Shown here piece after piece: positions 7,201 to 13,815 of a stretch of 13,815 bases of DNA; within the stretch, counting starts at the first letter, position 1; each line of letters starts with the position of its first letter. The DNA is taken from assembly GCA_964622465.1 (NCBI GenBank), contig CAZUQH010000035.1, forward strand, positions 1 to 13,815. Direction: 5' to 3'. The notes below the pieces were generated by a model. The model saw nothing but the letters and a program-made list of their open reading frames with translations, made no database searches and was not told where the DNA came from. This DNA comes from CAZUQH01 sp964622465. GTDB taxonomy: Bacteria > CG03 > CAZUQH01. A program made the position numbers and the translations under genes.

Positions 7201-8164
7201 ACTGTTCAATGTTGAGAGTGCTTTCTATTCTGAATGGCTCCTTACCGCTTGACTCAAAATATACACGAATTACAATCTCTCCGAGTAAGCCCATCATCAA
7301 TAGTACTGTGCCAAGGAGAAATATGAACACCGCTAATAGTAAGAGTGGATTGCGGTGTACCCAGATACCATAGGCATATTTCTGTATAAGCACCACTATA
7401 CCAATAATCACTCCGACCAGCGACAATCCTATGCCCAATCCGCCGAACATGTAAATTGGCTTTGTAGCGTAAGAAGTCATCATCTTGACAGTAAGCAGGT
7501 CAAGAAGGACTCTGAATGTCCTGAACAATCCATATTTTGAACGCCCTGTCTCCCTTGCGTGATGACTAACCTCAATCTCTGCAATTTTCGCACCTTCCAT
7601 TGCTGCATATGCAGGGATAAATCTGTGCATTTCTCCGTATAGTTTCACGTTCTCTATTACCTCGCGACGATATGCCTTCAGTGTGCAACCATAGTCATGC
7701 AGTTTCACCCTGGTAACAACTGAGATAAGCCAGTTCGCAACTGCTGATGGCAATTTTCTCGTCCAAAAAGGGTCTTGCCTGTGCTTGCGCCATCCACTCA
7801 CAACATCATATCCTTCGTTGAGTTTTTCCAGCAGACGCGGAATATCTGCCGGGTCATTTTGCAAGTCAGCGTCCATTGGGATAATTATCTCGCCTTTTGC
7901 AAACCTGAAGCCAGCCGCAATCGCTGCGGTCTGACCAAAATTCTTTTTGAAGCGGATTACCTTTATGCGAGAATCCAGCTTTGCTTCTTCTCTCAAAATA
8001 TCCGCACTGTTATCCTGCGAACCATCGTCAACTGCCAGAAACTCAAAAGTAATCTTCCTGCCCTGCAGTATCTCCTTTGTTCTTGCGATAAGTTTTCCAA
8101 TATTTTCTGCCTCATCATAGACAGGTACTACTATACTGACTTTAGGTCTAACGTTATTCTTCAT
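7199..8164 (-). CDS. GtrB/ArnC-like polyprenyl-phosphate glycosyltransferase, GT2 with two C-terminal membrane spans (321 aa)
   Basis: This enzyme would transfer a sugar from a nucleotide donor to undecaprenyl (polyprenyl) phosphate at the cytoplasmic face, giving the lipid-linked donor used by GT-C enzymes. The GT-A domain shows VSIVVPVYDEAENI (9-22), FLAVDDGSQDNS (42-53), the metal-binding PMDADLQNDP (96-105) and the signature LHDYGCTLKAYRREV (155-169). EMHRFIPAYAAMEGAKI (178-194) and RETGRSKYG (204-212) are also typical of GtrB, ArnC and DPM1 relatives. Two membrane spans (about 236-261 and 272-296) anchor the C-terminus, as in GtrB. The ATG overlaps the stop of the upstream GT-C gene as ATGA, with GGAGGT (8173-8168) just before it, so the two are translationally coupled and the GT-C protein is its most likely user. 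The sugar is not known. Confidence 0.92.
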   Translation of the reverse strand: MKNNVRPKVSIVVPVYDEAENIGKLIARTKEILQGRKITFEFLAVDDGSQDNSADILREEAKLDSRIKVIRFKKNFGQTAAIAAGFRFAKGEIIIPMDADLQNDPADIPRLLEKLNEGYDVVSGWRKHRQDPFWTRKLPSAVANWLISVVTRVKLHDYGCTLKAYRREVIENVKLYGEMHRFIPAYAAMEGAKIAEIEVSHHARETGRSKYGLFRTFRVLLDLLTVKMMTSYATKPIYMFGGLGIGLSLVGVIIGIVVLIQKYAYGIWVHRNPLLLLAVFIFLLGTVLLMMGLLGEIVIRVYFESSGKEPFRIESTLNIEQ

Positions 8165-9861
8165 TTTACCTCCGGAATAAGTAAGGTCTCTTCAATAATC
8201 CTAGCACGCTTCTCTTCTCTTTCTGCGCATCCTTCCTGATTCCACACGCGGCACAACGCCGCAAGATGACGGTGTGTCTCTGCGTCTCGGGTTATGTCAT
8301 AAATGAATATGGAGTAATTTATCTTATCAACAGGAGTGCGCTGTTTAAGCAGCCAATCGTATAGGCCAAGTACTTCCGGTTTCTGCCCGGGATATCTGCT
8401 CGTCAGGACCGTGGCACTTATCGCAAGGAGCTCACGTTCCGGGTGCAATGGCAATTCTTCCCGGTTGCACAGCCCATGAAAGTCCTTAATATAGTAGTCC
8501 ACCGGAGCGCTGCCAAAATACATTACTATGAATTCGGCTTCAGGGCGTTCGGCGCGATACTGTGCCAATGCCTTCAAATCCTGGCCCCAGTCAAGGTTGG
8601 AGTCTGAAAGCCAGCGCCACCCGTTGTCAGGACCGCCGGCAATCGGATTGAAATACGCAAGATAATTCGGATAGATCCGCAGTGATGCAACAACATGCCA
8701 TATGAGAAGTGCTACAACTAATATCCTGGAAATCCGCGGACGAACATATTTCCATTTCTCTTGCCATATTGCACCTGCCCAAATAAAGAGAAACGGGTAC
8801 ACAGGCAGAATATAGCGAAGCCCGATTTGCTTCTTGCTAAAGGACGCAATAAGGAAAAACAGAATCGGCGGAACAAGCAAGCAATAGTTCAGGGGTCTCT
8901 TTTTTGCGACAACAATTAAACCCAGAATTGACAGAATAATAACAGGAATAGTCGACTTGACCAAAAATGCGATTAGAAAATAGTGCCGCCAGCCATAAGG
9001 AGAAAAATTTCCCATAAGATAGCTGGGATGCCCTGTGAGAGTTGTTTCACCTATGATCCATTTCATTCCACGATAATAATTGTACATCGGAAAGAATTCT
9101 TTGAACCCGTAGTCGAGGATAAATACCATTAGCCCAACGGATACAATCACCAGGAGCTTCCATGCCGCCTCCTTCAGCGTCCACCGGCGTTCACCGACTG
9201 CAAGAAAAAAGATTACAAAAAATATCGGTATAAGCAGAAGTGACGATGAAAGCCGTGCTGCAAACGCAAGGCCAAAGCAGACGCCAGTAAGTATCAGGCG
9301 ATTTGAGGAAGGATTTGTAAAATACCACCAGACAGCGAAACAAGCCAGAGTGAAAAACAGTGTGCCACCCAGGTCATTCGTTACGAGTGTACTGTGCGCT
9401 AGAATATTGGGAGAAAAGCAATAAAGGACCAAACTAATGAGCGCACCCGGCACCCCCCATAATAATTTTGACCAACGGTAAATAAGCAATCCGAGAAAAA
9501 CCGAAAGCACCAGTATCGGTATTCGTGCAAACAGTATGATTTTCTCAGCAGCTGTGTTGTTCCTCCATATGAGTGCCTGGCCAAGAGGATACAGGCCATA
9601 TTGCCCCTTTTCCCATGCCTCATTGTCGATTGGGAAATTCAGTTTCATAAATGCAAGAGGAATACCGGCTATTTGATTTATTAGAGGCGGATGTACCCAG
9701 AACTGCCGATAGTCACCGGTTTTCCATGCTGAAATAGCCATTGCAATATGTGCAGTTTCATCAAAGGTTGGCACCTTATCACGAATGCTCGTAAATCCCT
9801 GAAAGAACAGAATAATTAAGAGTATACCAACAACCATGAACTCCCTGGTTTTCTTACTCAT
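8161..9861 (-). CDS. Polytopic GT-C glycosyltransferase, PMT/GT39-like, with C-terminal soluble region (about 566 aa)
   Basis: An integral-membrane GT-C enzyme that would move a sugar from a polyprenyl-phosphate donor to a lipid, glycan or protein on the outer side of the membrane. After TM1, the first external loop has VPTFDETAH with the Asp-Glu pair expected for catalysis in the PMT family, then VHPPLINQIAG. FSPNILAHSTLVTNDLGG is a second family hallmark. About ten to eleven spans are visible. KQIGLRYILPVYPFLFI precedes the last spans. A soluble tail of about 150 residues begins near GWRWLSDSNLDWGQDL, a block shared by a subgroup of these proteins. Two starts are possible. TTG at 9873 abuts GGAGG (9878-9874) with no spacing; ATG at 9861 is 12 bases from it. 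I prefer the ATG; the TTG would add four residues. The gene is the third GT-C-like gene in the block. Confidence 0.9.
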   Translation of the reverse strand: MSKKTREFMVVGILLIILFFQGFTSIRDKVPTFDETAHIAMAISAWKTGDYRQFWVHPPLINQIAGIPLAFMKLNFPIDNEAWEKGQYGLYPLGQALIWRNNTAAEKIILFARIPILVLSVFLGLLIYRWSKLLWGVPGALISLVLYCFSPNILAHSTLVTNDLGGTLFFTLACFAVWWYFTNPSSNRLILTGVCFGLAFAARLSSSLLLIPIFFVIFFLAVGERRWTLKEAAWKLLVIVSVGLMVFILDYGFKEFFPMYNYYRGMKWIIGETTLTGHPSYLMGNFSPYGWRHYFLIAFLVKSTIPVIILSILGLIVVAKKRPLNYCLLVPPILFFLIASFSKKQIGLRYILPVYPFLFIWAGAIWQEKWKYVRPRISRILVVALLIWHVVASLRIYPNYLAYFNPIAGGPDNGWRWLSDSNLDWGQDLKALAQYRAERPEAEFIVMYFGSAPVDYYIKDFHGLCNREELPLHPERELLAISATVLTSRYPGQKPEVLGLYDWLLKQRTPVDKINYSIFIYDITRDAETHRHLAALCRVWNQEGCAEREEKRARIIEETLLIPEVK

Positions 9862-9869
9862 CTTTTTGT

Positions 9870-11159
9870 TCAACCTCCGCGGGTTCTCTTAAAAAACGAT
9901 TCAACTTTTGCAAGTACAGATTCCGTCCATCTTTGGATAGTGGTTTGGATGCCTGTGGTGAAAACGAGAATAGGGACTACGCTCAAGAGTAACCGCTCCC
10001 CTGAATCATATACCGTCAATTTCCAGAGGTCAAAACTAGGGCCGAGAGCGGCGAGACAAGCATACCAGCCAGCAAGAAATAGCCAGCCGATAAGCACAAC
10101 CCTGTTCTCGACATCGCGAGTGCGGAAAGAAAACCAGGTCGCGAGAAGAAACAATGGCGCTACAACACTAAATTTTTGAGGCGTGAGCAACATTACCCAC
10201 ATTCCCTTCATGAGGTAAGCAAGATATGCCCAATTTGGTAGCCAGCTTCCTTGAGGCACATTTGCAGAGTAACCAGCTGAGAATCTCAACCATAGATACC
10301 AGATGACAAAAGGCACCAGACCCGGTAAACCAACCAAAAACAGTGAAAATAGCCTCTTCCATACCGTGGGTTTTATCAGCAGAGCACCCACCAGTATCGC
10401 CACCAGAAATATCACTGAATCAGTCCGAGTCCACCCGGCCAATCCGAACAAAAGCCCGGATACGACTGCATGTCCGGAGTTAGACGTCTTTAGCCAGGTA
10501 ATGAGATAAATAGCACCGAGTGTAACGTAGACAGAAGCCGGAAAATTGGTGGTAGCAGTAAGCGAACCGCTAAACAAATACGGGATGCTGGCAACAAGTA
10601 GCGTAAACAGAAGAGCGTTTTTTCTGGGAACAAACCGGCGAAAGTTCACATATACAAGGATACACAAACCAGCATAAAGTATGGTCATCAAAATTTTTCC
10701 AGAGCTGATACCGACCAGATAGAACATTGCCAGGCCCAAGGGCACAAAAGGCGGATAGTACCAATTAGGTGGAAGAGGTCGCTGATACTCTTTCAATAGT
10801 ACAGTTTTCTGTTCCATAATAAGTTTTGCTCTGGCGTCATAAGTGCTCACTGCGTCATAAGTATTGATTGGCCAATAAGAATTTTGAATAGCGTTAAGTA
10901 CGACAAGTAACACAATCCATATCAGAAGCCATACCGCAATTACTCCCCACGATTTATGTGTCTCCTCACGGACTGGCACTATTGCAGGCAGTTTCCTTAC
11001 CAAAATCCACACTGCCGCAGCAGCAATTAGAATACTTATCAATACCGAAAATCTAGACACGTGAAACCCAAGTAAGTCCAACAAGAACACAAGCACGGTA
11101 ACAATCCCGGGACCAGCAACTGCACACAATCCAATTCGTTCCAGGCAGCGTAAACTCAT
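9870..11159 (-). CDS. Polytopic GT-C-like membrane protein, probable glycosyltransferase (429 aa)
   Basis: An integral membrane protein with about eleven hydrophobic segments, organised like a GT-C (PMT/ArnT-like) glycosyltransferase but more divergent than its two neighbours. After the third hydrophobic segment comes an external loop with INTYDAVSTYDARAK (98-112), whose two aspartates (102, 108) fit the catalytic loop of GT-C enzymes. It is followed by PPNWYYPPFVPLGLAMFY (130-147), a loop often seen before the next span. SLTATTNFPASVYVTLG and GLAGWTRTDSVIFL resemble conserved spans of the group. Unlike the 566-aa neighbour, it ends right after the last span (KRTRGG), with no external C-terminal domain. 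The ATG overlaps the stop of the small upstream gene as ATGA (11156-11159). It could alternatively be a non-catalytic subunit or transporter. Confidence 0.78.
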   Translation of the reverse strand: MSLRCLERIGLCAVAGPGIVTVLVFLLDLLGFHVSRFSVLISILIAAAAVWILVRKLPAIVPVREETHKSWGVIAVWLLIWIVLLVVLNAIQNSYWPINTYDAVSTYDARAKLIMEQKTVLLKEYQRPLPPNWYYPPFVPLGLAMFYLVGISSGKILMTILYAGLCILVYVNFRRFVPRKNALLFTLLVASIPYLFSGSLTATTNFPASVYVTLGAIYLITWLKTSNSGHAVVSGLLFGLAGWTRTDSVIFLVAILVGALLIKPTVWKRLFSLFLVGLPGLVPFVIWYLWLRFSAGYSANVPQGSWLPNWAYLAYLMKGMWVMLLTPQKFSVVAPLFLLATWFSFRTRDVENRVVLIGWLFLAGWYACLAALGPSFDLWKLTVYDSGERLLLSVVPILVFTTGIQTTIQRWTESVLAKVESFFKRTRGG

Positions 11160-11644
11160 TCCACCATCCTGTATTTTAGAAATCTCTTGTTTTTCAAATC
11201 ATATACTCCGTATGTTGCACTTTCTTCAGTCACAGAAAGTGGCGCTTCACCCAATTCTTGAGGCCACCATCCTCTGATAACGCCAATGTGAGTAATATCC
11301 GACGGTTCAACAAACTTACGTTCCCCGAAGGCATCCTGCGGAAAAACAAATTTTGGCACCAGCCACACATAACAAGGTCCGGGGTATTCATCCGGAGAAG
11401 GAAGCAGAATCATTCCATCAGGAGAACACACGCTGTTTATGAACTGAACAAAGAGATAATGGTCACCCCACCGTGCTATCATCTTTTCTTCGTAACTGGC
11501 ACGCGGATGAGCAAGAACGAAGTCAACCCTGAGACGTTTGCTGAAACGATTGGGAGTGAGCAACAAAACATAGCACCCTATTAACGTGAACACTAGAAAA
11601 AACAAATGAGCAAGTAGAGTAGGTGAAAAAATCTTGCCTTTCAT
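11156..11644 (-). CDS. Small single-span extracytoplasmic protein of unknown function (162 aa)
   Basis: I do not recognise the family. It has a basic start (MKGK), one hydrophobic segment (about 10-28) and a soluble remainder of about 130 residues, expected outside the cytoplasmic membrane. LIGC at 21-24 matches a lipobox, but hydrophobic residues continue after the cysteine (YVLLL), so an uncleaved membrane anchor is at least as likely. The soluble part has two further cysteines (SVCSPDG, PGPCYVW) that could pair, and blocks MILLPSPDEYPGPCYVWLV and GVIRGWWPQELGE. Such LP-rich blocks are reminiscent of external domains of membrane glycosyltransferases, but this is only a resemblance. It begins 2 bases after the stop of the GT2 gene and overlaps the next membrane-protein gene by 4 bases, so it is probably made together with that protein and may be a partner subunit. 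Confidence 0.75.
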   Translation of the reverse strand: MKGKIFSPTLLAHLFFLVFTLIGCYVLLLTPNRFSKRLRVDFVLAHPRASYEEKMIARWGDHYLFVQFINSVCSPDGMILLPSPDEYPGPCYVWLVPKFVFPQDAFGERKFVEPSDITHIGVIRGWWPQELGEAPLSVTEESATYGVYDLKNKRFLKYRMVE

Positions 11645-11646
11645 TG

Positions 11647-12327
11647 CTAGTCAAGAATGCGATATCTCAAGAGCGTCAAGATTGCTTTGCATCCATCACG
11701 CCAGTTTAGTTTCTTGCCATATCCAGGTTTCCTCGGATTATATGAAATAGGCACTTCATATATTCTTATGCCCTTTTTTAGTAATCGTGCGGTTATCTCT
11801 GGTTCCAGCTCAAACCCGTTGTGCTTTAAAGGTAAGTTGCGAATAACTTTACTCCTGAAGCATTTGTAGCATGTTGGCTCGTCTGTTAATCGTGCTGCGA
11901 ACAGCAGGTTCGTGACGAGAGTAACCAGCTTCCCTCCTATGTAATAGAGCGGATGTGACATACGATTGTCTTTCTTCAAGATTCGTGAGCCGTATACCAC
12001 CTCTACTTCCGGCCTCTTAAGCATTCTGGCAATATCTTTCAAATCGCGAGGGTCATACTCCAGGTCTGCGTCTTGTGTTATTACCATCTCTCCACGGACA
12101 GCAGACAGCCCTGCCTTGAATGCCGCACCCTTGCCGGTGTTTCTCCCCATCTTAATTAGTTTGATACGTCCCTGTCTAGCCAGTTGTTCAGCAATTTCAC
12201 TACTTCCATCCGTCGAGCCATCATCAACTACAATTATTTCCTTGGGTAGGTTTATTTCTTCTACCCGTCTTATCGCTTCTTTAAGTGTCGTCACCTCATT
12301 ATATACCGGTATAATTATACTAAGCAC
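11647..12327 (-). CDS. Family 2 glycosyltransferase, dolichol-phosphate-mannose-synthase-like, soluble (226 aa)
   Basis: A GT-A fold enzyme expected to charge polyprenyl phosphate with a single sugar, supplying a donor for GT-C enzymes. LSIIIPVYNEVTTL (2-15), EIIVVDDGSTDGS (30-42), TQDADLEYDPRDL (84-96, the metal-binding DAD) and VYGSRILKK (111-119) are standard. EPTCYKCFRSKVI and NGFELEPEITARLLKKG are typical of the DPM1/DPG-synthase-like subgroup without membrane spans. The start is GTG at 12327: the frame stays open further upstream, but that extension would lie inside the preceding gene, is rich in cysteine and proline, and does not resemble a glycosyltransferase. AAGGA lies about 9 bases before the GTG. 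It overlaps the upstream GT-C gene by 8 bases, implying coupling, and is followed after 2 bases by the small membrane protein. Confidence 0.92.
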   Translation of the reverse strand: MLSIIIPVYNEVTTLKEAIRRVEEINLPKEIIVVDDGSTDGSSEIAEQLARQGRIKLIKMGRNTGKGAAFKAGLSAVRGEMVITQDADLEYDPRDLKDIARMLKRPEVEVVYGSRILKKDNRMSHPLYYIGGKLVTLVTNLLFAARLTDEPTCYKCFRSKVIRNLPLKHNGFELEPEITARLLKKGIRIYEVPISYNPRKPGYGKKLNWRDGCKAILTLLRYRILD

Positions 12328-13711
12328 TGGACTTGTTCCTTTTCCATCTGCCAAGAATACTCTGCAAGAATATCCCGGCAAACACCAGGTACACCCAGGT
12401 TCCAGGCAGCAGATACCGTGGATTAGGATAGGTAAGCGTTGAGTGGGCGCCAATAAAGTAGAATGGAACTGAAATAAGCAATAGCACCTGAGGATATTGT
12501 TTTCTCCTTAGCCAGATACCAGCGAGACCGGCCAGAAAAAGAACGACTATGCCGACCCAACGAAGTGCCTTGTACAGGAAGATAAAAGGATGCTCACGTG
12601 CATACTGCTTCATTCCTCCTCCGGTTTGCTCCCGCCATAGAGCGTAGTTCCAGGAAATCTTGCTTTCGTAATCAGGCGGTTCTAACCCCCAGTAGGCCGC
12701 TGGAAAAACTGCGAGAGGTATCCGGTAGGCGACAGTTTTCAGATAAAACAATGGGTCTTTTTTCATCACGTCAAACGCTCTCTCCCTGAGGACGTCACTG
12801 AACTCCGGTGTGCCATACGCACATGGAAGGCCTTGTTCTTTGACCCAGGAATCCATAACTTCGTCAGAATATCCAAACCCGTATTGATTTGGAATCATTC
12901 CCATACCACCCCAGAAAGCAGCACCTCCATTGGCAGAAAGCGGTATGAATTTATGGAAAATCTTATAATTTCTCACCCACCACGGCATTAGCATCAATAC
13001 CACCACAGCAAGGGAAACAAAAAGAAGTTTTGTTGCTTTCCATCTTCCGAGATACGGTATTGCGAATAAACAAACAGGAACGGTTACTATCGCCAAGTTC
13101 GGCCTGAGGTAAGTCCCGGCGCCGACCAGAAGCCCTATACCCAACGCTTTCCACAACGTGGGGTTATTCTTGTATTGAATAATAAGGTAAACTATCAGTA
13201 TTACAACAAACATGGACCAGCAGTCCCTCAGAGGATGAACACACATAAATGCCTGTGGAAGATAGATTGCGTAAAGTAATCCTGCAATAAGTGCCGACCT
13301 CGCGTCAAATAATTCTCTCACAATCCAGAAAATCAGAAACACCATCAGGGAATCTATCACAATTTGAAGAACCCGAACATAGATATAGTTGTAATGTCCT
13401 GTGACCGACCATATCCCGGCAAGCAGAATACCATAACCAGGCATATCAAAGATAAACGGACGGTATGTATCGTTTTCATAAACCGGTATCTCGGAAATTT
13501 CTACCAGAGCGCCTCTCTCTGCCTGCAACTCAGCCAGTTTCTTTGATTCAAACTCACCTCCTACCAGCCCCCTTCCTTCCGCAATGTTACGTGCCAACAG
13601 GCCTTGCGTAAGTCCTGAAGCATAGTAAGTGTGCTGATGCCGGACCAATAGGCCAACCCGTATCAGTAGAGCCAGAATCACGATAATTATTAACTTTGTG
13701 CGATTTGTCAT
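12320..13711 (-). CDS. Polytopic GT-C glycosyltransferase, PMT/GT39-like (463 aa)
   Basis: An integral-membrane glycosyltransferase of the GT-C superfamily, expected to use a polyprenyl-phosphate sugar donor on the outer face. About ten to eleven spans are visible, starting with TM1 at about 6-23. The first external loop has GLTQGLLARNIAEGRGLV (33-50), matching the common pattern A-N-L-x-x-G-x-G, then a longer acidic insert (53-90) ending in DMPGYGILLAG. LPQAFMCVHPLRDCW (151-165), PWWVRNYKIF (243-252) and TYPNPRYLLPG (427-437) are further group hallmarks. The Asp normally found just upstream of the Ala-Arg-Asn block is not obvious: the stretch is HTYYASG. The ATG at 13711 is preceded by GAGGAG and GAGGGA. 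The gene overlaps the next GT2 gene by 8 bases; acceptor and sugar are unknown. Confidence 0.88.
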   Translation of the reverse strand: MTNRTKLIIIVILALLIRVGLLVRHQHTYYASGLTQGLLARNIAEGRGLVGGEFESKKLAELQAERGALVEISEIPVYENDTYRPFIFDMPGYGILLAGIWSVTGHYNYIYVRVLQIVIDSLMVFLIFWIVRELFDARSALIAGLLYAIYLPQAFMCVHPLRDCWSMFVVILIVYLIIQYKNNPTLWKALGIGLLVGAGTYLRPNLAIVTVPVCLFAIPYLGRWKATKLLFVSLAVVVLMLMPWWVRNYKIFHKFIPLSANGGAAFWGGMGMIPNQYGFGYSDEVMDSWVKEQGLPCAYGTPEFSDVLRERAFDVMKKDPLFYLKTVAYRIPLAVFPAAYWGLEPPDYESKISWNYALWREQTGGGMKQYAREHPFIFLYKALRWVGIVVLFLAGLAGIWLRRKQYPQVLLLISVPFYFIGAHSTLTYPNPRYLLPGTWVYLVFAGIFLQSILGRWKRNKSSA

Positions 13712-13764
13712 CCCTCTATACTCCTCACTCGTGCCTTAAGACACGCCTCTTGACCCGTTATCCA

Positions 13765-13815
13765 TTACCTCTGCTTCACGCTGTAAATCCTGGTAACACC
13801 GTCATGTTCAGTCCC
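13765..13815 (-). CDS. Possible C-terminal tail of an upstream gene, cut by the window edge
   Basis: One minus-strand frame is open from the right edge to a TAA at 13767-13765 and reads GTEHDGVTRIYSVKQR. The residue mix is protein-like, and many membrane glycosyltransferases end in a similar short strand with Arg-Ile-Tyr, but 16 codons are too few to be sure. If real, it would place the upstream gene 53 bp before the GT-C gene, in the same orientation. Confidence 0.35.
   Translation of the reverse strand, partial: GTEHDGVTRIYSVKQR

Noticed and set aside
7775..8239. Plus-strand open frame of 154 codons
   Set aside because: It is antisense to the GtrB-like GT2 gene with its full motif set, and its composition is shadow-like.
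11966..12442. Plus-strand open frame of 158 codons
   Set aside because: It mirrors the GT2 and GT-C genes, which have clear motifs on the minus strand. No ribosome site or family resemblance was seen.
12328..12453. N-terminal extension of the GT2 gene, giving a protein of 268 residues
   Set aside because: It lies wholly within the end of the 463-aa gene, is cysteine- and proline-rich, and adds nothing to the GT2 fold. GTG at 12327, with AAGGA upstream, fits the family start.
13731..13744. Near-palindrome GTGCCTTAAGACAC upstream of the first GT-C gene
   Set aside because: It is one imperfect palindrome with one mismatch per arm and no loop or U-tract. It is too short to call an operator or terminator from a single copy.
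1..13815. CRISPR array, tRNA, rRNA, insertion sequence or long repeats
   Set aside because: None was seen. Nearly every base outside the gaps is in a supported coding region and the intergenic spaces are under 80 bp.

Overview
The window is one uninterrupted run of genes on the minus strand, read from 13815 down to 1. It codes for synthesis of a cell-surface glycan or for glycosylation of a lipid or protein. Base composition is moderate (mid-40s percent GC by eye). Start codons are mixed: ATG, at least four GTG or TTG, and two starts hidden in gaps or ambiguous. Shine-Dalgarno sites are bacterial in style, and several junctions are ATGA overlaps. No gene is diagnostic of a phylum. Two runs of exactly 100 N (1181-1280 and 2544-2643) mark scaffold joins, so this is a draft scaffold, perhaps from a metagenome or an uncultivated bacterium. 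That last point is inference.

Layout in order of transcription. The far right edge may hold the last 16 codons of an upstream gene (13765-13815). A tightly coupled block follows (7199-13711): a polytopic GT-C glycosyltransferase of 463 aa, a soluble dolichol-phosphate-mannose-synthase-like GT2 (226 aa), a small single-span protein of unknown function (162 aa), a second polytopic GT-C-like protein (429 aa), a third with a C-terminal soluble region (about 566 aa), and a GtrB/ArnC-like GT2 with two C-terminal membrane spans (321 aa). Then come a small class I methyltransferase (189 aa), an AsnB-type glutamine amidotransferase (635 aa), an AAA_14/DUF4143-type ATPase (393 aa), a third GT2 (245 aa), a methyltransferase whose start is lost in a gap, a GT4 enzyme split by the other gap, and a second GT4 enzyme that runs off the left edge.

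How the genes could work together (inference from families). GT4 enzymes build a glycan on the cytoplasmic face. GT2 enzymes of the polyprenyl-phosphate type charge a lipid carrier with single sugars. After flipping, the GT-C proteins transfer these sugars to an acceptor outside the membrane. The methyltransferases and the amidotransferase would decorate the sugars. No flippase, polymerase, nucleotide-sugar synthesis gene, exosortase or transposase is visible, so the window is the middle of a larger locus.

The AAA_14/DUF4143-type ATPase stands out. It has no obvious place in glycan synthesis, lies behind the longest intergenic space (76 bp), and is preceded by a perfect TTGACA-17-TATAAT promoter. 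That promoter lies so close to its GTG start that the transcript should be leaderless. The same promoter could also drive the four genes downstream. No RNA genes, CRISPR arrays, insertion sequences or convincing terminators were seen, and no stretch over 300 bases lacks a gene.
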